Assembly: GCA_963921425.1 (NCBI GenBank)
Contig: OY992835.1
Span: 10,788,001 to 10,852,000, forward strand
Source: Dryas octopetala
Taxonomy: Eukaryota > Streptophyta > Magnoliopsida > Rosales > Rosaceae
Direction: 5' to 3'
Length of the DNA: 64,000 bases
In this document: positions 33,921-45,404 of the stretch, piece after piece
Position numbering within the stretch: the first letter of the stretch is position 1
Layout: each line of letters starts with the position of its first letter
Notes under the pieces: generated by a model
The model's database searches: none
The model's input: only the letters and a program-made list of their open reading frames with translations
Told to the model about the DNA's origin: nothing
Position numbers and translations under genes: made by a program

Positions 33921-35771
33921 GATTATTAATGGCTTGGAGGGTCCTACTGAGAGAATTATTTTGACATTTACATGCAATTTTGGTAAAAGAAAAGGTACCA
34001 TGGCTTTTCTCTAAATGAATAGGTCATGCAGATAGGGGTTAGATTTTGATTTCAGTGCTAAAATCTATCCAAATTTGTGAATTTTTAGATATTTTTACTA
34101 GTTTCCAGATTATTGATGTTGCTTAAATGAACTGGCAATGATTTGTTCATCCAATCCTCAAATTGAAAGTAGTGTGATGAATTTAGCTCCAAATATGATG
34201 TGATTAATGAAAAAAGAGCAATTCCTTTTGGGTTTTTATATGCTCTAGTAATTGTCTCCAGCTATGTTTATATTATTTAGCATCACTTGTCACTTTCCAC
34301 TAAAGTTTCTCAAAATCATGTACTGCATGTGCCAACTTGACCATAACAGTATGCAAGATTGAAAAGAAGCATCAGTTTCAGACACAATTAGCTAATGCCT
34401 ATCAACTAAGCAGTAAGACTTGTTACCTAAGTAGCTAATAATAAAGTTTATTGCAGAAACTCAGTCGTCTGTAAATTAAAGAAGTAAAGCAACTCAAAAC
34501 TCAAACAGCAAACAAATTTTCCCAACTAGAGTCAACAATAATGTAGTAATGAGGCACTGCTGTAGTCACTGTCCTGTATCTTGATATTGTAAGAGCTGTT
34601 CCTACATTCACAAACAGCACTTTACAATGTTCCTTTCAGACTAGTCAGGAAGTATTCATCTAAAAGAAATATTCGTTTTTTCTATGGTTGAATCCATCCC
34701 TTCAATTGATTGTATAGTATCTAAAAGCACATAATTCCTTGAAAGTTTCCATTCCTTTTTTCTATTGGGAACAATATTTGGATTTTTCAGTCACAGAAGC
34801 AGAACAGGAGACAAATACTGCAAAATTTGAAAACAAGAAGCCATGGCTTACAGCCTTACTGCCTTACTGCCTTAGGTACTCTCATGCTTGTAAGTCTTGA
34901 AGAGATTTTAAGCATCATCTTAAACATTCTAATTAGCTATTAAATATGATTTTCAACCATATGGATATTCAATCTCTGCAGTGATCTTACAGCAAAAACT
35001 TAAGTCAACAACAAAATATAGAACCTTGACAGAGAGGCATATATATATATATATGAGATAGTTCTATCACTTCTATAGTGTAACTGATTAGTACATAAAA
35101 ATTTGGACCTTTTATCTATACTGAAACACATTTAATTATGAGGCACCATGCGCAGTGGTGCAGTGGAGATATGAAAAAGATTTCATGGATTATCCCAATG
35201 ATTTTAAGACAATTATCTTTATAATTCTGTATGTTATTTTCTTTATCCTTAATGGTTGTGAAAAACAATTAAGAATATACAGGGGTTTTTGGGCTGAGAC
35301 AAATCCAATACAGGTATATAGGTGTTGAACACAACCTGTCTCCTTTATATTGTTGTTGAGGAAGGAAAAGCCAAGCACTTTGCAAATTTTGTTTAACCTT
35401 TTTGGGAAGCCATTAAACATACCAACATCTAGCCAACAGGTGTTGTTATATTAATGCAAGATATAAGTTTGGCTTAATAAATTCATTTATTAACCTCGAT
35501 TCCCACCAGTTACTAAAAAAAACAAAAAAAAAACCCTCCTTATCTAAAAATAAACACATTCTTATAGTTTAGAAACAAAACAGACGTATTTTATACACCA
35601 TTCAAAGGAAATTAAAAGGACTCCATTCTTTAGTTCATCAAACTTTCTAGTTTCTTATACATACAATCAGGTCTACTAATTAAGTATTACACGTGTACAA
35701 GTTCATGCATATCATTATACCTACAAGGTACCCATCTATAGTAGGCATTTGATTTGAATTTGATGGTAAAT
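33921..35771. other. Non-coding spacer, partly duplicated at 41 kb
   Basis: 34560-35440 contains blocks seen again at 41100-41310 in the same order (ATTGTAAGAGCTGTTC, then GCCATTAAACAT.CCAACATC). A TA microsatellite lies at 35039-35053. No gene. The last bases before 35772 are the inverted 3' flank of protease G. Confidence 0.45.
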
Positions 35772-36408
35772 TTATGCAGTGGGGTAAGAGGCTTCCATAG
35801 CAATGCCACAGAGACCTTCCTCTGCATCAATATCCCTTTGCATTCTTATGTAGCCTTGTTCACCCCATTCTGTGCCCCATGAATTCTTCACCAACCAATA
35901 CTTTGTCCCATCATCACTCACCCCGTAACCAACGGCTGTAACACCATGGTCTAGGCTTGTTCCACAAGTTCCTGTAAAGACACCACTTGAATAGAATTGA
36001 AAATCGATCGGAACCTCCTGCATCAATGGCAACAGAAATTGGTTGCATAGCAACAGCCTTAAGAAGGGCACTTTCACTGTTTGTAGGCACATCTTCGTGG
36101 CCAGTTATCGTGGCTGCATGGCTGGCTTCCTTTTTGGTGTTGCATGTACCATCAACACCGGTGTAGGGGTAATTAGCCTCGGTACTAAGCCCGTGATTTT
36201 GATTGATGAACAGAAAGGCATCGTCCATCAAGCCACCCTCACACCCTTGGTCTGTACCACTGGTGTCACAGTCAACCAGCTCTTGCTCAGACAATGAGAT
36301 TAGTTTACCAGTTGTAAGCTGAGTAATTCCTTCCATGGCTGCCACTGCTGAAAAAGCCCAACAACATCCTATGTATGTTTTCATTGCAAATGGCTAGTAG
36401 TTACTAGT

Positions 36409-36410
36409 TA

Positions 36411-36440
<30 letters not shown>
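36409..36440. repeat. (AT)n microsatellite at the intron edge
   Basis: About 16 AT units inside the intron of copy G, close to the exon 2 acceptor. Copy B has a shorter TA run in the same intron position, so it is inherited. Confidence 0.85.
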
Positions 36441-36444
<4 letters not shown>

Positions 36445-36458
36445 GATATAAGTCAAAG

Positions 36459-37370
36459 AAGTGCTACTATTAGCACACCTTTTTTTTTCTTTTTGCACAC
36501 ATTTTTCTCTTACACACTCCTATATTTTTCTAAAATTTAAAATTTCTCTTTTAACACACCCCTCCAATTACCTCAGTACCCTCATTTTATCCAACACACC
36601 CCATCTATTCAAACAAAAAAAAAACACACACACACACACACCCAATTCCTCTCTTTCTTTCTCTTTTTTCCTCTCTCTCTCTCCACTCCCTGCAACACCA
36701 AAAATTAAGAGTTCTTTGGTTAATTTTTTGTATGTTTGAGATAATTTGGAGTGTGGGTTTTTTAGAGTTTAGGATTTAATTTTCGGATGGAGAATTATTA
36801 ATGTCGCAGGTCGTTCGGCACTGCACTTCCGAAATTTTTCTCTTCATTCGGCAGATCACTGCCGAACATACTGAAAGTGTTCGACACTGTACTTCCGAAC
36901 GGTTTATTGATGTTCGGCACTATACTTCCGAACCAGTTACAAATATATATATATATGTATATATTTTTGGCTGTTTGCTTGGGCGAGAGAAGAGAGGGGT
37001 GGCGTGGTGGCTGATCTTGACGGGGTGGTGTGGCTGGGTTGGTGCGAGCAGAAGGGCGTGGTGGCTGGAAGGTGGTGCGCGCGGTGGTGCTGCAAGCAGA
37101 AGGGGAGAGAAGCCATAGAGAAAGAGAGAAAGCCAGAAGGGGGTGGTGTGGCTGGATTGGGGCGAGCAGAAGGGCGTGCGAGTGGCTTCGACTGCACGCG
37201 GTGGCTTCGACGGTGCTGCGCATGGGTGGCTTCGACGATGCTACGTGCAGGTGCATGGCTTTGACGATGCTGCACGCAGTGGCTGGAAGCTGTTGTACGT
37301 GCAGCTGCTGTGGAGGAAGCTGCTGAGCGCGGTGGTGCTGCAAGCAGAAAGGGAGAGAAGCCAGGGAGAG

Positions 37371-37458
<88 letters not shown>

Positions 37459-37662
37459 CTGGGCTGGGTGGTCGCAGACAGAGATTGCAAGGCAGAGAGG
37501 GTCGGGCAAGGCACAGTTAATTGGGAGGGAAGGAAGAAAGAAGATGGGGTGTGTTGGGGAGGGCTTTAAGGTATTTTTTCAATGGGATAAATTTGTAAAA
37601 TCACTAATAGAGTGATGAGGAGTGTGCAAAAAGAAAAAAAAGGGTGTGTAAATAGTAACACT
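36459..37662. mobile_element. Non-autonomous TIR element in the intron of protease copy G
   Basis: The ends are inverted: GTGCTACTATTAGCACACC at the left, complement of GTGTTACTATTTACACACC at the right. The match continues over about 50 bp, including a T-rich run and TTTTTGCACAC. No clear target duplication was found. Internal features are a set of TTCGGCACTGCACTTCCGAA-like palindromes (36815-36940), a GC-rich minisatellite around GGTGGCTTCGAC (37030-37330) and a long GA tract. Open frames through the GA tract are low complexity and no transposase is present. Confidence 0.75.
37375..37457. repeat. Long (GA)n microsatellite
   Basis: Nearly perfect GA repeats, about 38 units at 37381-37457, inside the intronic element. 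Creates spurious Arg/Glu and Ser/Leu frames on both strands. Confidence 0.95.
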
Positions 37663-38150
37663 CATTCCAAAAGCAGAATAAAATTAGATGCTGGATAATT
37701 ACCACATTGGCCTTGGTCCTTGATGGGTGTTACAGCTCCTTTCTTCCTCCAATCCATTGTAGCTGGCACCGCAGTAATATTTTCATATTTGAAAGAAGAA
37801 GTCTTTGTGGAACATTCATGGCCCTTGAATCTATTTCTTGAAGCTGTGAATTCTTCATTTGTAAGGTCTGCAAACTGATTGATGCTTAATTTGTAAGGTT
37901 TGTTTGCATCGTAATTGGAAGATTCTATATGCGGCCTTGAAGCTTTGAATATCTTGAAGCGCATGTCCTTGTCGTTAATGTCATTGTATATGCGGCCATA
38001 ACGAGCCATCCATTGCTCGTATGTTGCATACATTGATGCATCTTGGAGAGTGCGAGAAGTGGCTTCAGAAGACCAAGCCCCCAACATGCAAATCAACATC
38101 AACCCCAAACATATACTTCTGCACAGCTGTTGGTTAATCATGAACTCCAT

Positions 38151-38350
38151 GGTAGCTTGTACTGGAAGCAGCTAGCTATCGAGGATTTGATATTTAGGTA
38201 AATGAAGTAAAGAGAAGGTACACTGAATTGTAGACTGCTCCACAGTTTTTATAGCGAAGAGAGAGGGGTTGATTTGCTATATATCGCCGTGCCCCAAAAA
38301 ATGATGTACAATATTCTTGGTGCCCCATAAAACGTTCTGATATGGACCTC
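38151..38350 (-). promoter_or_regulatory. Promoter of protease copy G
   Basis: Minus-strand TATAAAAA at 38253-38246, 103 bp before the ATG. The GTCCATATCAGAACGTTTTA and GGGGCACGGCGA blocks of the family are present. Confidence 0.6.
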
Positions 38351-39624
38351 TATGATCAATATATATATATATAGCTGATATGACAATTGATATATATATA
38401 TATATACTTTAATTTGATGTCACGACTTTGACCAAAAAAAAACGTTGATGTCACGACAAGTTAATGGCCAAACCAAACCAGTATAATGTCCTTATGTGCA
38501 TACCGGCACTACTACTATGTACTTGTGGTGGACCTAAACTATGAGGGGCAATACACGTTATAGGATCTACTTCTCAAGTGCTAATAATGTAAACCTGTTT
38601 AGCTACCAAAATTGAAGGGAAAGAAACTGATCAAACCATGTCCTAGGCTTCATGGGTCACATGATGGTTAAGAAAAATATAACCAAAATTGTCACAATAT
38701 GTATATATGTCATTCATTGTATCTCAAAAGGAATAAAAAAGAAAACGCCATAGATTTAGTGAGGGTGGGAGGGTGCTAGGCTGCTAGTTGATTCAACTAA
38801 AAAAGTCCCTTTTTGTCATATATACACACTAATAGAGGTCTGAGAATTGAAACTAGTTAAATCATGCCTTTATGAGAATTAATTTAAGACCGGAGCTACA
38901 AACCTTCACATTGGGGTGGCACCAAATATAGACAGAATGGTGGTATGAGATAGTGGGATTTGGGACTTACCTTTCTCTCTATTTAGGTGATGCCACCTCA
39001 GTGTCCCTGTTACCGGAATGTTCTTCTCAACAATATATTATAGTACTATTAACTAGTGATACTAACAAGAGGAATGCTAGGTGCCTTCTCTTTTGTGTTT
39101 TTTTGAATCGTTCAATTTTTAGATCACTTTTTAAATATCATCTCTGCAAAAATTTGAATGAATCAGAAATGTCTGATCTTAATACTACAATGCAGAATGA
39201 ACAAGAGAAAAGAGAAGACACAAGGAGAATGAGATGGCACAAAGAGAAAGCACCTAACATTTATCTACTAACAATACTGTCAATGTACACGCACACAAAA
39301 AAAAACCAAAAACAAAAACAAAAGAGTAGCCACTAAAAAAAGTCGGATCACACAAATTTTTTTCGCGTGAATCGCTTACTCTTTGGATCTTATCTTTTGT
39401 CCTTGAAAAATAAAAACCCTAAGAAAAAACCAAATTACCAAATAAAAGAATAGGACATAAATCACTAATATGTATCCAAGACATGCACTCGGAATAAAAG
39501 CAGATGTTTTAGTAAATTTTCATCCACACTTGTAAGACACACAAGTTTGATCTAAAGATTGCTTTGTATGAAGTTTTTCTTACCAGAATACAACTCAAAG
39601 AAATTATTTTAAGCACCATTATAT
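38351..39624. other. Spacer between copy G and K-rich copy H
   Basis: The first 250 bp are conserved distal promoter sequence (inverted TAACTTGTCGTGACATCAA near 38445). The remainder is AT-rich, with a MITE-like scrap near 39110-39190. No gene. Confidence 0.4.
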
Positions 39625-39981
39625 CTAATTTTCAAACTTTATTTTATACATATCTAATCTTGCAGGCAAACAGTTTGTCTTAGGTGGAGTAAGTAATTCA
39701 GCCAGCTGGTACATGAAAGGGTTTTGAGCCAAGTTGTAATCCTTGGCATCTCCTTTCTGCTTATCGGCTCCATCAATTATCAACCCATCTTGACTTGGAG
39801 CAGCAGCAGATACAACCTTCTTAGATTTCTCTTTCTTGGGCAATTTTTGATCAGCAGCATGGTCTTTTTGAAACTCAAGTAAGAATGGATCCCCAATCCT
39901 CAGTTCCTCAAGCTCTGCTTTTGCAGGCGGGTTATCGAGAAGCTTTATCTCAGGCTCCTTCGCAAGTGGGGTGTCTTTCAT
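39625..39981 (-). CDS. K-rich family protein, copy H (118 aa, open)
   Basis: Unrecognised family, uninterrupted frame. It begins MKDTPLAKEPEIKLLDNPPA, continues ELEELRIGDPFLLEFQKD, DQKLPKKEKSKK and GLIIDGADKQKGDA, and then ends in a divergent tail (LAELLTPPKTNCLPARLDMY) not shared with copies A or F. The conserved first 90 residues have all family blocks without gaps. It is on the minus strand 1.5 kb upstream of the inverted protease G, so the same K-rich to protease pairing is kept in the inverted unit. Short for the family, so the C terminus is probably truncated. No domain, signal peptide or membrane segment seen. Confidence 0.6.
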   Translation of the reverse strand: MKDTPLAKEPEIKLLDNPPAKAELEELRIGDPFLLEFQKDHAADQKLPKKEKSKKVVSAAAPSQDGLIIDGADKQKGDAKDYNLAQNPFMYQLAELLTPPKTNCLPARLDMYKIKFEN

Positions 39982-41314
39982 GGCTGCTTTTTAACTAATA
40001 CACTTGAAGACCAACTCGTAACTTTCGTCCTTGTTCTCTTGCTTTCTTCAAACAAGGAAGAAAACTAAGAGAGAAGTGTGTGAGTCAATGAGCGCGCAGA
40101 GGCCTAAACCAAATCATAATGAGATGCAGAGTCTAACAAAGGCATTGAACGAGTGACTTGTTCTCCAAGCAATGTACAATGCAAGTACTCTACGTACTCT
40201 CCTAATAGAATTGGGATTCTTTATAAAAAAATAAAAAAACAAAACAAAACCTTATGAACCCTTAATTGTTCACCCCATTCCAAGGTCTAAACCATATCTA
40301 CAACAAAGTTAGAGCTAGTCTACTCTTTTCAGAATACCGAAACGAGTAGGAATCAGATTACTTTTAGGAATTGATAGAGTTTTAGGAAACCCTAAAATCT
40401 CTACAAAAACATAATCAATTACAATACGTACGTACGTACTTTTTATTGAAATCAATACCACAAGAAGAAGAAGATGGAGAACAATAATATGGTACCTGAG
40501 CGCTGCCTCCAGCATTGAAGAATAGGATTGCAAATATCGGGGGGACCAACATAGTTTTGGTCATGCAAGGAGACTGTAGTGAGGTTAGACATGTGGCCGG
40601 GGGTTTATAGGAGGCTTGAAGTTGATGTATGTGCTGAGAAGTGGCTGGAATGGGGTTGTGAACACGAATGGGTTGAGGGTAGGGGATCGTCTCCAGTTCT
40701 GGGCATTCAGGGTCATGCAGCATCTCCACTTTGCTCTTGTTAATTACCTTGTAATAATAGTTAATTTAAGGGGTCGTAGTTAAGATTGCTATTCTCGAAT
40801 AAGATCTGATTTTTATTAAATTCTGATAATATGTGCGTGGCAATCGAGCAAGAGATTTCCTTTAAATTATTACTTTTTTTTTTTTTTGTCAATTGAGATT
40901 TGATTCAAATGGTTCATACTTAATAGACTTATAATACAATACAAATAAAAACTTCAATATTTATAGGTAAATAGTAAATTTATGTTTATTATGCATAAAT
41001 TAATATGAATTTATGATCCATATGATAGAGATATAAAGTAATTACAGTCCTTCTCTCATGCAAACTCGAGTCATGAGGATCTAGTCCAAATATTATACAG
41101 CCATACATTATGCACATCTTGTGTCTTGAAATTGTAAGAGCTGTTCTTATAACTATATGCTTAATTGATGTTTTGTTTGCTTTTATTTTTTTATTTTTTA
41201 GTTGTAAGAGGCAGCTGCTTGGGAAAGAAAATCCATGCACTTTGGAATTTTAGTTTTTACCTTTTAGGATGCCATTAAACATTCCAACATCTAGCCACAA
41301 TAGATTTTGCATAC
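39982..41314. other. Spacer; one unrecognised open frame
   Basis: The minus-strand frame 40729-40415 (104 codons) is not low complexity: it starts MEMLHDPECPELETIPYPQP and has a hydrophobic stretch (MTKTMLVPPIFAILFF). It resembles nothing I know and may be chance or an exon of a lost gene. 41100-41310 is a duplicate of the 34.5-35.4 kb spacer. Confidence 0.3.
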
Positions 41315-41322
41315 ATGGCACC

Positions 41323-42209
41323 TAGGGCTGCCCTTTGGTTTGGTTTTTACTGAACCGACTGAATTTTTTTAGTTTGGTATACCGATTTTCACAATTTAAA
41401 AATCGGAAATCCAAAACCGAAAAAAGTTGGTTTAGTTTTGGTAAAAACAAAAAAAAATTGGTAAACCGACCGATTACCGAAAGAAACCGAATCGATTATT
41501 ACCGAAAAACCAAAATATATACCGAAAAAATTGAAACAATTATCGAAATTTAGTTATATATGCTTATATAATACTATTATGTTAGTGGTACAATAAATAT
41601 TAAACTACTAATATCTTAAACAATTATAAGAAAATATAATTGTATAATGTTATCATATTAATATTATCAAAAGTGTAAGTTAAGATATAGAGTCATTCTT
41701 TAATAAAGTAAATGTTATTATTTTTAGGAAAATAAAAATCACATCTTTAGGTAAGTAATGCATATATATACTCATATTTATCGGTATATATACATACTAA
41801 ATTAATAGGATATGTACTAATACATACTATTAAACTAATTATACTAATATATATTATTACTAGGGTAAAATACTAGTACTATACTAAACTACCAATACTA
41901 CTCGTGCAAATATATATATATTCATCAAACATTATATTTTATACATCATATTTGATTAAATTTTAATTTATATTGGGTTATAATAATTAGTATTATTATA
42001 ATTAAACCGAAAATGAACCGAAGATATACCGAAGTAAATAAAAAATGAATCGAAAGTATCCGATACCAAAATTACCGAAATCGAACCGAAAACTGAAATT
42101 TACCAAAAATTACCGAACCAAAAAATACCAAAACTAAAAAATACCGAATTTTTTATTTTTGGTTTGGTAAGCCTCAATACCAATCCGAACCGATCGATGG
42201 GCAGCCCTA
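41323..42209. mobile_element. Non-autonomous hAT-like element, TAGGGCTGCCC ends
   Basis: Perfect terminal inverted repeat TAGGGCTGCCC / GGGCAGCCCTA and an exact 8-bp target duplication ATGGCACC (41315-41322 and 42210-42217). Both subterminal regions are packed with ACCGAA/TTCGGT repeats, typical of hAT transposase binding zones. The centre is AT-rich with no coding capacity. Confidence 0.92.
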
Positions 42210-42217
42210 ATGGCACC

Positions 42218-44368
42218 TATACAGCACCATGTGTCCATTTGTTGGAGGGTATTTTCGTCTTCATCAGTGTACTTCTACTCTCATCACACACAAAAAATTT
42301 CTCAAACATAAAGCCACGTGATGGTTGCCAGTAGGCAAACTAACGAAATTTGTAACTTTTTTATGCAATAGGGTAAAGTGTTATAACTTTTTTATTGTTT
42401 TTTATTTTTTTTGGTTGTTGAAAAGTTCTTTCAAATGAAAAAAATTGTTAAACTAGTCTTTCTTAGTTTAGGCCCCATTTTGTGTTTGTGCTTGCCGTGC
42501 TTGATCATGTCATGTCTAATGATGGAGCTAAAAACTTCAACCCAACGACTCAGCTCATTAATTTACTTGTGTTGTGCTCGTGCTGGTCTAGCTCGTTTTG
42601 TGCTTATATTGTGTTGTGCCTATTTTAATTGTATTATGCTCATGCCAACTCGACCTGTATAACACCTCTATTTTTCAATAAGTTCTAATTTTTATTAAAA
42701 TTTGGATCATATGTACATAGTAAAGGAGCCAAATATTTGCTTCAAAGTGTTTATAGACACATAATACATACACCTACAATTTATATGTAAATTTTTGGTT
42801 TGTTATGCATAATTAATATGATCAATATGATTTGTACCAAAAAAATATGATCAATATGATGGATATAAAGTAAGTGTGTGTATATATATATATATATATA
42901 TATGATGCCCTAAAATATGAAAATTTGTTGCTAGGTGGTTAAGTGAGCGGGAAATTCTCTGCTCTATGGTGAGCGAGTGATCATTACTGTGTATATATAT
43001 ATATGTGTGTATCTATAAAAAAAATTGACCATATTTTGTTTAAAACTTTTATATATTAAAAATTGTCCACGACTAAGGATGACAAATATACCTCGTTGGG
43101 CAAGTATTAAGACCTAAACTCGTCCTGCCTAATAAATTCTTTACCCATTACTGGTAATGACATGGTGAGAACAAAATCGAAGTTGGTCACTTGGTCAGTG
43201 GTGAGGGCGTGAGACCCATGGGAACAAAAGGCACTAGCAACTTTTCTGGTGTCAAATGCGCAATGGATACACGTGCATTAGCCGTTGGGCAATGGCCAGT
43301 GGCTACCCAGTGGCTCATGATAAAAGGCCACTTCCTTACGGTGGTTGTTACCTTCAATGGGCACCATGCTCCCCAATGTCTATAGAGGGGTTTCCTAGTA
43401 GTGACAACTCGAAAATGCAATTCAATAATTGAAATCGTCTACTTAGGTTCCTTTTAAGATCTTCATAAATAATCAGTCACATTGATAATTGTTTGATCAT
43501 CTAAACTATGCAAGCAATTAAAAATAGTTTGCTAGATAAAATTGAAATGACTTTGATGATAATCATATAACTAAATAATTCTCGATTTTGCTAATTTTTT
43601 ACATAGATGATCTTTGAAGGATATTTTAAATAATAGACATTTCTTATCATCATTGAATTATAGGTCCAAAATAGAATGTTCTCATTTTGCTTAAATAAGT
43701 ACATCCTTACTTTAATAAAGTAAGGGAGAACAAATCTTACTATATCGTAAGTGATTTATAACTATATCAATGCAATTAAAGCAAAATATCAGAATGAAAT
43801 TAATGGAAACTGCAATATATAAAGAAGCTGAAAATGGACGATATCATAATTAATTGATTGAAGAAAAGGGAAGAATAATGCTATACCTTCAAAAGCAGCA
43901 TATATATAATGAAGAACATAGAAGCTTCTCCAGTGGTGCACAAGATGTAGGGTTTTGCAGAGAGATAGGGAGGGAGGGAGGAGATGATAAATTGGTTTTG
44001 TTTGAGAATAACCCAAAAATTTAAATAGTTATTGTCGTAACAATTATTGTCACTGTCTAACAATGGCAATTTTAGAGCGCACAGTGGCAATTTGCCGATG
44101 ATTCGATGGATTGTACCGAGTGCTTAGTGAAGATCTCGAACACTCGGCTCATTAAAGTGGACTGGCCTATCATCGTGTTTTTGAAGGTGGATTAGCCGAT
44201 CAGGGTATTTTTCGTTCTGGACTTAAAAAAAAACCCTAAAAATTTAAATATAGTTTTCTTTATTTTTTAAAAAATTGTCACTTATGTATCACTTATAAAA
44301 AATATATATATATATTAATCACGATATTAACAAAATCATTAAAAAATCTCCGGAAATCATAGCATTTA
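42218..44368. other. Repeat-rich spacer
   Basis: 42450-42660 is a relative of the 16.5 kb, 24.0 kb and 27.2 kb segments (GTGCTCGTGC motifs). 42931-42990 matches one end of the MITE at 15909. 43430-43680 looks like another palindromic MITE. The region 43180-43390 has balanced composition but no recognised product. Confidence 0.4.
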
Positions 44369-44710
44369 TTGGACCCCTCGAAATTGCCATCCAAATTTGG
44401 GTCAATCCCAGTAGGATCCACCTCAGTTCTACAAGTTGACGCTTGGGGTCTGCATGAAGGTCTGTTTTGGGCAAAGCAGCATAGCATGCAACATTTGGTC
44501 ATCAAAGGAGATTCCAAAGTTATTATTGATGCTTTAAAATCGAGGCAATGTACACCATGACACCTTTCACCACATTCAGGGACATAACAACATTACTTCA
44601 GCATTTTGCACAAGTAGTTGTTCAGCATGTGTTTAGGGAGCAAGCTTTATTGCAGATTACTTAGCATCTCTAGGCCAAACTTGTCAGAATACTACTATAT
44701 GCCATATGGA
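44369..44710 (+). pseudogene. RNase H domain scrap of a LINE-type retrotransposon
   Basis: The frame to 44560 gives DAWGLHEGLFWAKQHSMQHL and VIKGDSKVIIDAL, the RNase H fold (RVT_3 type) often found at the end of plant non-LTR polyproteins. After a stop, other frames continue with QGHNNIT, VVQHVFRE and FIADYLASLGQT, the usual end of that domain. Frameshifts and stops make it dead. No reverse transcriptase part was found nearby. Confidence 0.75.
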
Positions 44711-44717
44711 CCCCCCA

Positions 44718-44760
44718 CCCCCCCCCCCCCCCCCCCAACCCAACCCAACCCAACCCAACC
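44718..44760. repeat. C homopolymer followed by (AACCC)n
   Basis: Nineteen C at 44718-44736, then about five AACCC units. A simple repeat directly after the RNase H scrap. Confidence 0.9.
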
Positions 44761-45404
44761 CCTATCTCAACATATTTCCCTAAACTGTTAATAGGACTAT
44801 GTCAATACTGATCTTTATAGAGGGTCTTCAGTTTTAGGCCATTAAGGGACATGCTTGGCATGAGGACACCTCACACACCAACCTAATACCGCCTTATTTT
44901 GCAGTAAATGGAACAGACTTACAACACAAGCCCCAACCTTATCCCCATCCTTGGTACCACCAAACCCCATTTAACGGCTGCTCAGTTCAAGATATAACTG
45001 CAAACTCACTACTCACTACTCACTAGTCACATGGATGAGGCACATCCTACACCAAACCTATACTGAGTCTCATTTCACCTGAAAAAGCGTTTTTGGTACC
45101 CCATTTAGATTTTTGAAACTGTCAACCACTCACAGTCAGTCTCAGTGCTCTGATGTCCCTCTAAAGCTCTAAGCCTACTAGCCTAGTTTAGTACAAAATA
45201 GAACTTCTCAAATTACCATGGTCTACAATTTTCTATATATTATCTGTTGTATTTTTTATATAAGAAATTAATGCTACAAGGTTTAAACTGTTATTCTGTT
45301 AACCATGCACGCATACATATATAGATAGTGAGGGTGGTGTCTACAAAGAAAAGCCAGTTTGGTATCTTAGACACATCTCATAACTTTATCTCCTCTGTTT
45401 CTCA
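44761..45404 (+). promoter_or_regulatory. Upstream region of the first ABCG gene
   Basis: Non-coding. TATA-like motifs occur at about 45232-45240 (CTATATATT) and 45257-45265 (TTATATAAG). Either could serve the start at 45405. No other element recognised. Confidence 0.4.

Larger units (their letters stand above)
35772..38150 (-). pseudogene. SAG39-like cysteine protease pseudogene, copy G (inverted)
   Basis: Exon 1 is 38150-37703 and exon 2 is 36368-35772, in inverted orientation to the other copies. The signal peptide, I29 propeptide, QCGCCWAF (Cys), LDHGV (His) and NSWG (Asn) codons are all present. Exon 2 is 4 bp longer than in copy A: near 36004-36010 the CGAT of TTCCGAT is tandemly duplicated, which shifts the frame after AIDAGGSD and places His and Asn out of frame. 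In the propeptide the ERFNIN segment reads FKASRPHIESSN instead of [12 protein letters not shown]. The intron, 98-156 bp in copies A and B, is about 1.33 kb because a TIR element inserted in it. The donor GTAATT and the acceptor are normal. Confidence 0.9.

Noticed and set aside
36798-37615. Several long frames through the GA tract, one of 238 codons
   Set aside because: Frames owe their length to (GA)n and a GC minisatellite in the intronic element. No family match.
40415-40729. 104-codon minus-strand frame with a hydrophobic stretch
   Set aside because: Not low complexity, but no recognised family, no clear promoter and no paralogue in the window. Kept only as a note.
43187-43420. Short frames on both strands in a less AT-rich patch
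   Set aside because: Open on both strands, no family features. Probably old transposon sequence.
44736-44760. (AACCC)n after a C-run looks telomere-like
   Set aside because: The plant telomere unit is CCCTAAA. Only about five pentamers are present and the setting is a LINE scrap.
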